This document shows, piece after piece, positions 7,060 to 15,231 of a stretch of 24,181 bases of DNA. Within the stretch, counting starts at the first letter, position 1, and each line of letters opens with the position of its first letter. The translations under genes and the position numbers were made by a program. Location: contig JBBTWG010000001.1 of assembly GCA_038062935.1 (NCBI GenBank), forward strand, positions 1 through 24,181, given 5' to 3'. Under the pieces are notes generated by a model. It saw nothing but the letters and a program-made list of their open reading frames with translations, was not told the DNA's origin and did no database searches. The stretch comes from JBBTWG01 sp038062935 (GTDB lineage: Bacteria; Patescibacteriota; Gracilibacteria; UBA1369; UBA12463).

Positions 7060-8217
7060 ATGTCTTCAAATGCACCAACCGCTCCCGAATCCCGCTTCAG
7101 ATATTCTGATGATTTTTCTGATACTGTAAATTCTTTTTATCATTCCCCGGGGAATCGTGCTCTCGTTCCTGCAGGAACTGGTGCAGGGGAAAATATTCTT
7201 GCCCTTTGCCTAAGACCCAAACTCATCGGTGAGACTGCTCTTACTGTCCACGATGTCCCGCCTCTATTGCCTGGAGTGCGTTCACCGCGTGTGCTTGAAT
7301 TGTCTCCTTATGAAGATTTCAAATCTGGGCATCGTCCAGATGTTGCCGTAATTGGAATTGCTGGCTATGGACAGCCTCCAGATGTTCCACTCATGCGTCA
7401 AAAAGTTGCGACTGATCTTTCTCATCTCCTGGCGCAGGAGCATGGTGTTGCGATCGGCTATGCACATGGTGGTCGTGGTAGTCCACGTCCTGAGACAGAA
7501 CGCGCTCTGTGGGGTGTTGGAAAAATTCTAAATGTTACGGGTCAAGAAACTTCTGCTATTGCACGTAATCTTCGAAATCGTAATCCTGAGATGAAATATG
7601 TTCTTGCAGGACATAGTCAGGGCGGACAGACTGCTGGACATATTCTTCGTCAACCTGAGCCTTTTGGTTTTCGACGCGAGTCTCTTCGTGGTGCAGTTCT
7701 CTGGAACCCTATACCAATGCCACATTCTCAGTCGATGCTCACGAATCGTGAGTTCCTGCCACTCATTTTGAGATCTTTACCAAGCCTTTTTAAATCACTC
7801 TTTTCTGGGAGAGGAATCACTTTTTCCGATGCACTTGCTTATGAACTTTTCTTTGGTGAAGGAAATCCTGAACAGAGTGAAATTCGACGGCTCCTGAATC
7901 GCTCTTTTCCTGCGGCGGCAGCTTATTTCCCCCAGACGCTCACGACAGGGACTTCTCCAAGTTTTAAAAAGGAACAACTGAAAGGGTTGCCGATTTCGGT
8001 CGTTGCGTCTACTGAGGATCAGCTCATGCCACTCTCTGGCGTCAGAAATACTGCTGATTATTTAGAGCGCCGGGCAGGTGCAGATGTGAAACTTTTTGAA
8101 ATTCCGGGGAAACATTATTCTGCTCTTGTCACGATTGACGAAGAATCTCCTGAACGTGTGCGGCTTATCCGCGATGTAAATCGACAGGCGATGGAGCATG
8201 CTTTTTCGAAACTCTAG
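7060..8217 (+). CDS. Alpha/beta hydrolase (serine esterase/lipase-like)
   Basis: The 385-residue product has the nucleophile elbow GHSQGG with Ser186, a plausible acid at Asp320 (VVASTEDQLMPL) and a plausible His352 (IPGKHYSAL), in the order expected for the alpha/beta hydrolase fold. A strand-turn VAVIGIAGYGQPP precedes and could supply the oxyanion region. No signal peptide is seen, so it is probably cytoplasmic. The substrate cannot be told; the family includes esterases, lipases and peptidases. It has its own promoter, no Shine-Dalgarno, and ends overlapping the convergent rsmI stop by 4 bases. Confidence 0.8.
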   Translation: MSSNAPTAPESRFRYSDDFSDTVNSFYHSPGNRALVPAGTGAGENILALCLRPKLIGETALTVHDVPPLLPGVRSPRVLELSPYEDFKSGHRPDVAVIGIAGYGQPPDVPLMRQKVATDLSHLLAQEHGVAIGYAHGGRGSPRPETERALWGVGKILNVTGQETSAIARNLRNRNPEMKYVLAGHSQGGQTAGHILRQPEPFGFRRESLRGAVLWNPIPMPHSQSMLTNREFLPLILRSLPSLFKSLFSGRGITFSDALAYELFFGEGNPEQSEIRRLLNRSFPAAAAYFPQTLTTGTSPSFKKEQLKGLPISVVASTEDQLMPLSGVRNTADYLERRAGADVKLFEIPGKHYSALVTIDEESPERVRLIRDVNRQAMEHAFSKL

Positions 8218-8930
8218 TCACGATCTTCTTTTCCCGGGTCTCTCTGTTTTAGTACCACTACAAACTCCCCTTTTGGTGTCCTTTTCTTCATCGCTTCCGT
8301 GACTTCGGTGAGTGAGCCGCGGAGAAATTCTTCGTAGATTTTGGTGAGTTCGCGGGCGAGGACGATGTCCCAGTTGGGGCCGAGGAACTCGAGGAGATTT
8401 TCGAGGGTACGTTGGATGCGGTGTGGAGATTCGTAAAAAACGATCGTTTTATCTTCTTCGTTGACCCAGGATTTGAGGAGCGTTTGACGACCTTTTTTCA
8501 AAGGGAGGAAGCCGTAAAATGCGAAGTGGTGCATCGGGAGTCCGGAACCCACGAGTGCGGGGAGAAGCGCGGAGGCGCCTGGGATGGGGATGATCGGGAT
8601 TTCATTTTCGATCGCTTTTTTGATGAGCGTGTAGCCAGGATCGGAGATGCCGGGCGTGCCGGCGTCGGAGACGAGGGCGACGGACTTCTCTGTCTTCAAA
8701 GCGATGATAATTTCGTCGAGGCGACCGTCGGAGGAATATGAGTGAAAACTTTTGCTCGGGGTTTTGATTTCGTAATGCTGAAGGAGTTTCTGCACGTGGC
8801 GTGTGTCTTCGGCGGCGATGAAAGTGACATTTTTCAAAATTTCTACTGCACGAAAAGTCATGTCCCCGAGATTTCCTATCGGCGTTGCGACGATGTAGAG
8901 CGTTCCTTTTTTTATCTCTTCTTTTTCCAT
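8214..8930 (-). CDS. rsmI: 16S rRNA (cytidine-1402-2'-O)-methyltransferase RsmI
   Basis: RsmI uses S-adenosylmethionine to methylate the ribose of C1402 in the decoding centre of 16S rRNA. The 238-residue product shows the tetrapyrrole-methylase-like fold signatures: LYIVATPIGNLGDMTFRA at the N-terminus, AAEDTRHVQKLL, LVSDAGTPGISDPG and IPGASALLPALVGSGLP. Length is a little under the usual 270-290, the C-terminal part being shortened. Its start overlaps the end of the upstream small membrane-protein gene by 19 bases, so it is probably translationally coupled at the end of an amidase-tsaB-DUF454-rsmI operon. Confidence 0.95.
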   Translation of the reverse strand: MEKEEIKKGTLYIVATPIGNLGDMTFRAVEILKNVTFIAAEDTRHVQKLLQHYEIKTPSKSFHSYSSDGRLDEIIIALKTEKSVALVSDAGTPGISDPGYTLIKKAIENEIPIIPIPGASALLPALVGSGLPMHHFAFYGFLPLKKGRQTLLKSWVNEEDKTIVFYESPHRIQRTLENLLEFLGPNWDIVLARELTKIYEEFLRGSLTEVTEAMKKRTPKGEFVVVLKQRDPGKEDRD

Positions 8931-9121
8931 TGTTCGAATTTATTTTTAGCGATGGTCATACCTTCATCCATCTTGCTGCGAAATTTTGGTGAAACGAGTG
9001 CTCCGCCGACGAGCAAGAAAGGAATTCCTGGGATGATTGGCAAAAGCACTCCAGTGATTCCCACCAGAATGAGCGATGTTCCGACGATTATTTTTCCGCA
9101 TCCCTTGAGCATTTTAAACAT
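8912..9121 (-). CDS. Small membrane protein, DUF454/PGPGW-like
   Basis: The 69-residue product has a hydrophobic hairpin (about residues 9-43) with the turn LLPIIPGIPFLLVGGA, resembling DUF454 (YbaN-like) and PGPGW small membrane proteins of unknown role. A charged helix follows (KMDEGMTIAKNKFEQWKKKR). The start ATG overlaps the tsaB stop by 8 bases and the end overlaps rsmI by 19 bases, which supports real translation within the operon. Confidence 0.8.
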   Translation of the reverse strand: MFKMLKGCGKIIVGTSLILVGITGVLLPIIPGIPFLLVGGALVSPKFRSKMDEGMTIAKNKFEQWKKKR

Positions 9122-9770
9122 ATTGTGTTTTTTTCTTTGGAGCTGTGATGTGTGGTGGACGAATGTAGAGCACGGAGACTGGGGATTTTTTACCCCCTCC
9201 GGAAATTTTACCCTTGATCACTTCCTTCATGACTTTTCCGAAAGAGAGCAGCTGTCCTGCGTCGATCCATTGAAAGTGTACCAGTTCTTTGAATGCGAAT
9301 TGTTGCGTTGGTGTGATTTCTCCGTAAGCGACGTAAGTGCCCTTTCTTTTCTTGATCTCTTTGGCAAATTTTTCGAATTCTACCGGTTTCCCATCGACGT
9401 AGATTTCCTGTTCGGTGGCTTTCAGGATGAGGTGTGGACTCCGTTTTTGATCGTCTTTAGTGAGACGTTTTTTCCACCAGTCGAAGGTTTTGTATGATGA
9501 AACTCCCGCACCCGTGAGCCACATGAGCATGTTCGCGACGACGACACCTGCGCGCGTGCCGTTGAACCCTCCAGGACCGACGACGACCATGATTTTCTTC
9601 AGCTGCTGGAAAAACATCGGCGTTTCGTCGGTAAAAGATTTGATGGTTTTGATGAGCGTTTCGGATTCGTTTGCGTTGGATTTCCATTCGCGTTCGAAGA
9701 GGATTTCATCTTTTTTCAGGATGGCGAGATAGACTTTTCTATTTGTGGTGTCGAAAGCGAGGGTGTACAT
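9114..9770 (-). CDS. tsaB: tRNA threonylcarbamoyladenosine biosynthesis protein TsaB
   Basis: TsaB is the inactive-kinase-like partner that binds TsaD and TsaE in making t6A37 on ANN-decoding tRNAs. The 218-residue product begins MYTLAFDTTNRKVYLAIL and has VVVGPGGFNGTRAGVVVANML, which corresponds to the family signature GPGSFTGLRIG. The C-terminal region is shorter than in the E. coli protein, as is common for TsaB. A GKISGGGKKSP loop near residues 185-195 looks like a small insertion encoded by a sequence that recurs in other genes. A promoter with its -10 box 6 bases before the ATG lies in the end of the upstream gene, so tsaB can be expressed apart from it. tsaD and tsaE are not in the window. 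Confidence 0.9.
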   Translation of the reverse strand: MYTLAFDTTNRKVYLAILKKDEILFEREWKSNANESETLIKTIKSFTDETPMFFQQLKKIMVVVGPGGFNGTRAGVVVANMLMWLTGAGVSSYKTFDWWKKRLTKDDQKRSPHLILKATEQEIYVDGKPVEFEKFAKEIKKRKGTYVAYGEITPTQQFAFKELVHFQWIDAGQLLSFGKVMKEVIKGKISGGGKKSPVSVLYIRPPHITAPKKKTQYV

Positions 9771-9776
9771 GGGCGA

Positions 9777-9805
9777 AGTATATCAATACATTTTCTTCAG
9801 CACAA
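9777..9805 (-). promoter_or_regulatory. Candidate tsaB promoter inside the upstream gene, leaderless
   Basis: On the minus strand TTGTGC (9805-9800), a 17-base spacer and TATACT (9782-9777) precede the ATG at 9770 by 6 bases. The -35 match is partial; the support is the spacing, identical to leuS and the GGDEF gene. Confidence 0.5.
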
Positions 9806-12800
9806 TTCCCTGGTAGTAGTAATGCAAAATATCGTCGAATGTTTTTCCATTTTGTGCCATGCCGAGGGCGCCGCAGCCGGACATGCCGACGCCGTGACCA
9901 GCGAGCTTGAGGCCTTTGCAGTATGGATCGCTGACGCTTTGGAGATACGGTGTATTTTTCCAACCCCAGAGTTCCTGCGCACTTCTGGTGCGACCGTCAC
10001 TTTGGGAGAAAAATGGTGTGAGGATTGCATTTCCGTTGTAGGTGATGACGATTCCTTGTGTGGCGTTCACGGCTTTCACAGCATTGGGTGAGCGTTTTTC
10101 GTACCCGTAGCCGCGGTATTTCTGTGTGTGATCAGGATTGTCGTCGAGGTGGTAGGGTTTTCCGGGAAATTTCTGGCCAATGTTGCTGTAGTAGTAGGCG
10201 TAGCTTCTCGCGGTGATGCTGATCGCTTTTATTTTTTCGATCGGATCGGTGTTGGAAGTTTCGGCGATGCCTTTGAGATAATCTTCGATGGAGAGTTCGT
10301 TGATAATGCGAAGCTTGCTCTCGAGGAAACGAATTTCGAATGTGCCGTGGAATTCGTTGTCGTTGAGTGTTTTGTCCCATGCTGGGCGGCGTTCGTAGTT
10401 GGTGATTTGGAAAATATTGTCTGCACTTTCCGGGATGAGTCGGATGAAATCTTGTGTTTGGTGGGAAAAATCGCCGGATCGAACTTCGTACATTCCTCCC
10501 TCCGAAGACTTCGCGTTTTGATAGATGACGGTAACACTCTCCCCTGCGTCTTTTTTCAGGAGGGCGTTATTGCCGGCGTAGATGGTGAAGGCTCTGGTGC
10601 TTCTGATCTGTGCACCGACCGTGGTGGCGTCGAATCCTTCGAGGAGGATGCGGATTTTGTTGCCGCCTTTTTGATCATCGAATTGCTGTATTTCTTTTTT
10701 CACTTCTTTGGGTTTGACGAAGAAACTGAATTTCAGTGCTTTTTGATTGATGTTTTTCCCTTCCGTGCTGAGCTGGAATTGGACGGTTTTTTTGCCGAGA
10801 ATTTTCGGTGCAGTGAGGTCGAATTCTATTGTTCCTGTTTTTCCTGGAGCGATTTCGTTTTCGATGATTTTGATGTTGCTGATGGCAATATTCTTCGATC
10901 CGATCTTTTTGAAGAAAATATTTTTCCAGGTTGCTCCACCAGTGTTTTTGATTTTCATCCAGGCTTTCCCTGTTTCTCCTGGCTGAATGTCTGGGATTGC
11001 AGCGGCAACTATCTGACTGCTGTAGAGTTTTTCATAGACGAAGGTTTCGAAGTGTAAATCCTTGTCCGGAAGCCATGAAATACCTTCTATGACGGGAGTC
11101 ATGTATTCCTTGTAATCGCCGGCTTTTTTTGGTGCGCGGATGTGGAATTCGAAGTGTCCGACTTCGCCAGGTGCAACTCTTCTCCCCTCCGGAGACTTCG
11201 TTTGTTTCAGAAATGCGATGCGTGTGTCGGCATTTTCCAGAAAAGAACTCCTGCGATCCCGTGGATGGTCAGCGCCGAGGCGGATGTTGACATCGCCTTT
11301 GTTGCCCCAGGTGATGTTGCCGGTGTTGCGAAGATCGACGAAGCCGACAAATCTTTCTCCGACTTTCATTGCCGATTTTGGCCATTTGGCTGCGACAAAT
11401 TCGTAGTTGAGAATCGGTGATTCGATGTTGAGCGGGAGGAGAATATATTTTTGAAGAATAGTTTTCCCGTTGATGTACGGTGCGATTCGTAGGACTCCGT
11501 ATTCGGGTTTGATGTTTGACGTGAGTGTGATCGCAAACTGTGCGCTGGCGCCGGGAGCAATCTGTCCTGGTGTCGTTTTTATGGATTCAAATTTCAGAAC
11601 ACTTCCGAATTTTGCCGTGTCTTTCAGAATGAGTTTTGTTTTTTCGTCCCACGGGATGGTGCCGGTGTTTCTGATTGTGACGCTCAGAGCTTTTTTTACT
11701 TGCGGAGGGATGGAGAGATAGTCAAGCTTGGTTTGGTTTTCGAAATCATAGCCTTTTAATTTCTGTTGCTGGAAACCTTTTCCTTCTTCTGTGGTGTCGA
11801 GCTCGTGTGCTGAAAATTCGCGAACTGTTTTTAATTTTCCATATATTTTCTGGCCTGGACAGGCGGTGCTCATGACGTCGCGGTGGCCGAGGACGTTTGG
11901 TGTCACTTCTCCGCGGAAGAGCGACGATCCGTTGATTTCGATGCCGTGAATTTTTGCTTTTTCGTTGATGAGGCGCATGAGATTTGTGAGTGCTGCTTGT
12001 GGAATGTCTGCGTTTTCGTAATTCCCCATGACGCTGATGCCGATCGAACCGACATTGGATTTCCCGGCATGGCCACCGACGACGCCCTCACCTCCAGCGC
12101 GACCTTCGTAGATGTTTCCTTGTGGATCGATAATGTAGTTGTAGCCGATATCGCCCCATCCGCGACCCATGGCGTGCCAATGGTAGATGTTTCGAAGTGC
12201 CTGCATGGGATTGTCTAGACCGGTCGTACTGGCAGTGTGATGGATAATAATTTTACTGACTTTATCGGGATACTGGAGTGGCCAGGTGAGTTCCTCACCA
12301 TTTTCGTTCACAGATATTTTCCTCACGACGGCGAGCTCATCAGCAAATTTTTCGAGATACTCAGTACTCATCGGAACCAGTTGCGCTACTGGACGATCTA
12401 CTTTGTAAACCCGCAGGGATTCATCGGCACCCCACTCTTTTCTGCTGATGATGCGCACTCTGCTCCTTCCGAGGTCGTTTATTCCGCCGGCGTCGGCGAC
12501 GTACTGCGATTTCCCCTCTTCGGTGAAGGCGGTCATGTGCATATTTTTTACCGCGGTTTTTTCAACTCCGTTGCCGTAGAGGAGGATTTTGTATTGGAAT
12601 GCGGTCGCCGGTTTTGTGAGAAGAAGTGCGGTTTTGTGCGTGCTGCTTTCGTCGCCGAGTTCGTCGATATTCTCGCTAACTTCTGTCCATGAGTTCCAAT
12701 CTTTTCCAATTTCTTTGTATTGCGCGAAGATGTGCACGTTTTTCTCATTTCCCACAATTTCCCACTCGAAACCGATAGCAGTGAATGATTGGTCTGTTTT

Positions 12801-13025
12801 GTAGATTCTGCTCGTGAAATCTTTCCGTGTTTCGAATATATCTCCGAGGTTTTGTCCATTGGAAGCTATTTTTTGGCTTTCGAGAGTGGTTTCCCTGGTA
12901 TTTTCAAATTTCTGGATGAAAGATTCTGTTGGCTTTTTTGGAGAAGTCGCTGCATGTGAAAATGTGATGATGGCTATGATTATGGCTGCTGTGAGCACTA
13001 TTTTTTGGTGTTTCAGAAATTTCAT
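9783..13025 (-). CDS. Secreted peptidoglycan hydrolase: PGRP-type amidase fused to SpoIID/LytB domain
   Basis: The 1080-residue product is exported (signal peptide 1-26, cleavage after SHA). Residues about 190-410 form an N-acetylmuramoyl-L-alanine amidase of the PGRP/amidase_2 type: RKEWGADES, IIIHHTAS, GWGDIGYNYIIDPQGNIYEGR, and GHRDVMSTACPG, giving the His/His/Cys zinc site. Residues about 430-760 hold three Ig-like repeats, each with an NTG-x-x-x-W core (RNTGTIPW, RNTGNITW, KNTGGATW), like NBR1-type domains. Residues about 790-1080 are SpoIID/LytB: LSIEDYLKGIAETS, with the expected catalytic Glu, IKAISITARSYAYYY, and GHGVGMSGCGALGMAQNG near the end. In Bacillus an amidase (SpoIIP) strips stem peptides and SpoIID then cuts the denuded glycan; here both steps may sit in one chain. 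tsaB follows 12 bases downstream. Confidence 0.92.
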   Translation of the reverse strand: MKFLKHQKIVLTAAIIIAIITFSHAATSPKKPTESFIQKFENTRETTLESQKIASNGQNLGDIFETRKDFTSRIYKTDQSFTAIGFEWEIVGNEKNVHIFAQYKEIGKDWNSWTEVSENIDELGDESSTHKTALLLTKPATAFQYKILLYGNGVEKTAVKNMHMTAFTEEGKSQYVADAGGINDLGRSRVRIISRKEWGADESLRVYKVDRPVAQLVPMSTEYLEKFADELAVVRKISVNENGEELTWPLQYPDKVSKIIIHHTASTTGLDNPMQALRNIYHWHAMGRGWGDIGYNYIIDPQGNIYEGRAGGEGVVGGHAGKSNVGSIGISVMGNYENADIPQAALTNLMRLINEKAKIHGIEINGSSLFRGEVTPNVLGHRDVMSTACPGQKIYGKLKTVREFSAHELDTTEEGKGFQQQKLKGYDFENQTKLDYLSIPPQVKKALSVTIRNTGTIPWDEKTKLILKDTAKFGSVLKFESIKTTPGQIAPGASAQFAITLTSNIKPEYGVLRIAPYINGKTILQKYILLPLNIESPILNYEFVAAKWPKSAMKVGERFVGFVDLRNTGNITWGNKGDVNIRLGADHPRDRRSSFLENADTRIAFLKQTKSPEGRRVAPGEVGHFEFHIRAPKKAGDYKEYMTPVIEGISWLPDKDLHFETFVYEKLYSSQIVAAAIPDIQPGETGKAWMKIKNTGGATWKNIFFKKIGSKNIAISNIKIIENEIAPGKTGTIEFDLTAPKILGKKTVQFQLSTEGKNINQKALKFSFFVKPKEVKKEIQQFDDQKGGNKIRILLEGFDATTVGAQIRSTRAFTIYAGNNALLKKDAGESVTVIYQNAKSSEGGMYEVRSGDFSHQTQDFIRLIPESADNIFQITNYERRPAWDKTLNDNEFHGTFEIRFLESKLRIINELSIEDYLKGIAETSNTDPIEKIKAISITARSYAYYYSNIGQKFPGKPYHLDDNPDHTQKYRGYGYEKRSPNAVKAVNATQGIVITYNGNAILTPFFSQSDGRTRSAQELWGWKNTPYLQSVSDPYCKGLKLAGHGVGMSGCGALGMAQNGKTFDDILHYYYQGIVLKKMY

Positions 13026-13033
13026 GCTATACT
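13005..13033 (+). promoter_or_regulatory. Candidate promoter of the 418-residue protein gene
   Basis: TTGGTG (13005-13010), a 17-base spacer and an extended -10, TGC TATACT (13028-13033). The predicted start is near 13040, about 50 bases before the ATG at 13090. The site overlaps the start of the divergent amidase/SpoIID gene, so the two may compete. Confidence 0.45.
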
Positions 13034-13089
13034 ATGTTTGTTATTGATGATTTCTTCTATTTTTGATGAAGTGAACTTTTCAACCCGTT

Positions 13090-14346
13090 ATGGCTATTTC
13101 TTATAATCTGACGTTTCGGAAGATGAATCTCTCCGGTCGCGTCCTTCTCGAGAAAGAAGGCGAGATTGTTCTCCATACCCGCGGTTTTCAGCTGAAGGGC
13201 AAGGGCGCTTATGATAAGGGAGAACTCATTCATTTCTCTGATATTCAGAGTCTTTCGATTTCTGACGAAGCCCTCGAATTCACGACATTCTTCCAATGTC
13301 GCTTCTCTCTGGTGAATTTCAGTAATCTCTTCGATCAGTTTTTGGTTGACTTCACTCGTGTGCGAAATGATTTTCTCATAGAAGCGCTTTTCCTGAAACA
13401 GGGAAAACTTTTGAAACAATTCGATGGACATTTCGAGCGGACGGATTCGAAAAATGTGCTCGTCGATGACGGCGTACAGGAGAAAGGCAAGACGAAATTG
13501 CGCTTGTATGAACAATCTCTCGTGCTTGTCCCTGCGTGTCATGAACCGATCGCTTTTCCTTTTTCTTTTTTGAAACATTATGAATTTGATGAAGATGAAT
13601 ATACTCTCAAAATTGAAAATGAAGATGGAGTTTCGGTCGTGATTTCACAACTCGGAAACGATTTTGAATTTTTCGAAGAGCAATTCAATCAGGCGCTGAC
13701 CGTGATGTACAGCGAGATTCTCAAGCAGTTCCAGAATTTCTTCCTTGCGCACAAGCCTATGACACTTGTGAAAGTGGCAAACAGTATGAAATATGGAAAA
13801 GCTGTGTCGATGAAAGAACTTCAGAAGATTGATAAAGATCTTGCGGAAGCCATCGAGAAGGCGGTGTTTCATGATGAAATTTTCCTGCAAACGATCGAAC
13901 CTTTGAAGAAAAAACTTGGACCTGAAAATTTCTTCATTGGACTTTCGATGCTGGATGGACAGAAAGATCATTATTTTTTCTCGGTGATGATGGCGATACC
14001 AGCGCAGAATATTCTGACGTGTACGATTGGGAGTTATGATGATGATGTGCGCAAAGTACAGGACACATATTTTTTCAAACTTGCGGAGCGTCCAGAAATG
14101 GCTTCGGATTCGATCGCACAGCGCGTGCTGGATTTGAATGAAGTTTTGGTTTTGCTCCACTTCGCACCGGATGCACTCTACAAGGATAAAAAAGAACTTC
14201 AGAAATCTTTGTATAAATTGGCGATTAAAAAACTTCCGTTCTTGGAACGCACTCGAAAAATGTTTTTGGGAAGATGTCCGTCGATTCTTCCGGATCTTTT
14301 CGAGAGAAATTTTCAAAAATATGTGAAGGGGGCGCAGGGTTTGTGA
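13090..14346 (+). CDS. Protein of unknown function, 418 residues, soluble
   Basis: I do not recognise this protein. There is no signal peptide or membrane segment. Residues 1-200 are rich in beta strands, and the segments VLLEKEGEIVLHTRGFQLKG, HFSDIQSLSISDEALEFTTF and LRLYEQSLVLVP have the rhythm of PH/GRAM-like folds, perhaps two copies. Residues 200-290 are helical and charged. Residues 290-340 contain strands (FFSVMMAIPAQNILTCTIGSYD), and the C-terminus is helical and basic. It is transcribed divergently from the amidase/SpoIID gene with 64 bases between. The start has no Shine-Dalgarno. The PH-like reading is a guess from pattern. Confidence 0.75.
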   Translation: MAISYNLTFRKMNLSGRVLLEKEGEIVLHTRGFQLKGKGAYDKGELIHFSDIQSLSISDEALEFTTFFQCRFSLVNFSNLFDQFLVDFTRVRNDFLIEALFLKQGKLLKQFDGHFERTDSKNVLVDDGVQEKGKTKLRLYEQSLVLVPACHEPIAFPFSFLKHYEFDEDEYTLKIENEDGVSVVISQLGNDFEFFEEQFNQALTVMYSEILKQFQNFFLAHKPMTLVKVANSMKYGKAVSMKELQKIDKDLAEAIEKAVFHDEIFLQTIEPLKKKLGPENFFIGLSMLDGQKDHYFFSVMMAIPAQNILTCTIGSYDDDVRKVQDTYFFKLAERPEMASDSIAQRVLDLNEVLVLLHFAPDALYKDKKELQKSLYKLAIKKLPFLERTRKMFLGRCPSILPDLFERNFQKYVKGAQGL

Positions 14347-14370
14347 CATTTGACGTGTGACTTGTGACAT
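14341..14370 (+). repeat. 9-bp direct repeat, 21-bp period, at a gene end
   Basis: TTGTGACAT occurs at 14341-14349, overlapping the stop codon of the preceding gene, and again at 14362-14370. Between them TTGACGTGTGAC is a third, imperfect relative. It looks like a short decayed tandem repeat. Confidence 0.6.
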
Positions 14371-14377
14371 GTAACAA
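14350..14377 (+). promoter_or_regulatory. Candidate trxA promoter
   Basis: TTGACG (14350-14355), a 16-base spacer and TAACAA (14372-14377). The -35 is good, the -10 mediocre. The predicted leader is about 43 bases and carries AGGAA/TTCCT, able to form a small hairpin, then a pyrimidine-rich stretch before the ATG. Confidence 0.4.
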
Positions 14378-14427
14378 TTGGCGCACGATCAGGAACTTCA
14401 ATTCCTACATCCTAAATCCTAATTCTC

Positions 14428-14742
14428 ATGCAATTCACCGATGCCAATTTCGAAGAAGAAGTTCTCAAATCCAAGATTCCTGTGCTGGTCGATTTTTTCG
14501 CTGTCTGGTGTGGTCCTTGCAAGGCGATGGCTCCGACGATTGAGGAGCTTGCGACTGAATACGAAGGCAGAGTGAAGATCGGAAAAATGGATGTCGATGA
14601 GAATCCTGAAACTGCTCAAAAATATGGAATTCAGAGTATTCCGACGATTACATTTTTCAAAAATGGCGAAGTGATGGACTCGACAGTCGGCGTGAAGAGC
14701 AAAGATACTTTGCAGGACAAATTGGACGCGCTACTCGTGTAA
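14428..14742 (+). CDS. trxA: Thioredoxin
   Basis: Thioredoxin reduces protein disulfides in the cytoplasm, recycled by thioredoxin reductase. The 104-residue product has the canonical length, the active site WCGPC (Cys28 and Cys31), the buried Asp22 in VLVDFFA, and the cis-proline segment GIQSIPTITFFKNG. There is no signal peptide. It has a candidate promoter of its own and a terminator hairpin at its 3' end, so it is probably monocistronic. Its end overlaps the convergent rnhA gene by 12 bases. No thioredoxin reductase is seen here. Confidence 0.96.
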   Translation: MQFTDANFEEEVLKSKIPVLVDFFAVWCGPCKAMAPTIEELATEYEGRVKIGKMDVDENPETAQKYGIQSIPTITFFKNGEVMDSTVGVKSKDTLQDKLDALLV

Positions 14743-14750
14743 TTTTTTTT
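14726..14750 (+). terminator. trxA terminator overlapping its stop codon
   Basis: A short stem ACGCG/CGTGT (14726-14730 with 14736-14740, one G-T pair, 5-base loop) is followed by AA and eight T (14743-14750). The stem is weak but the T tract is long. It lies within the coding end of both trxA and the convergent rnhA. Confidence 0.45.
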
Positions 14751-15162
14751 GTTTTGTGGACTGCGCGAATGCGACTCTGTCGACTTTGATGTTGTAGAGA
14801 TTATTTGCGTGGGCTTTTACCCAGGTCCATTCAATTTCGTTCTTTTTCTGTTTTGTGGCTTGGAGTACTTCGTCGAATTCTTCCCAGAGGTCTACGTTTT
14901 TTTTGCGTTTCCAACCTTTGGTGATGCTTTGAATAAACAAATTGGAATCAGAAAAAAGATGTACTTGTGCACCAGTACAGTGTGATGCAACCCATCGAAG
15001 TGATTCGATAATTGCACGAAGTTCCATACGATTATTGGTTGTTTCGCGCTCTCCACCTTTCAATGTAATTTCTTTTTCAGAGTCGAGAATGATGGCTCCA
15101 TAACCGCCAAATCCAGGATTTCCCAAACAACTTCCGTCGGTGTAAATAGAAATGTTTTTCAT
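14731..15162 (-). CDS. rnhA: Ribonuclease HI
   Basis: RNase HI cuts the RNA strand of RNA/DNA hybrids using two metal ions. The 143-residue product has the four acidic residues in the right order: Asp9 (IYTDGSCLGNPG), Glu47 (TNNRMELRA), Asp72 (HLFSDSNLF) and Asp128 (IKVDRVA). WVKAH carries the usual His118 position. The basic-protrusion region KGWKRKKNVDLWEE is present, so it is the E. coli-like form and not a hybrid-binding-domain form. It lies on the minus strand, convergent with trxA and divergent from the small basic peptide gene. Confidence 0.95.
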   Translation of the reverse strand: MKNISIYTDGSCLGNPGFGGYGAIILDSEKEITLKGGERETTNNRMELRAIIESLRWVASHCTGAQVHLFSDSNLFIQSITKGWKRKKNVDLWEEFDEVLQATKQKKNEIEWTWVKAHANNLYNIKVDRVAFAQSTKQKKLHE

Positions 15163-15231
15163 TGCTCTTTACTTCTAACATGTTTTTGCTTATCATAAAA
15201 GTGCAATATATTTTCTAACCTCACTCTTTTC

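Noticed and set aside
10128..11057. 309-codon open frame on the plus strand opposite the amidase/SpoIID gene
   Set aside because: It is antisense to clear SpoIID and Ig-like domains, very rich in Phe, Asp and Val, and has no motif or start context of its own.
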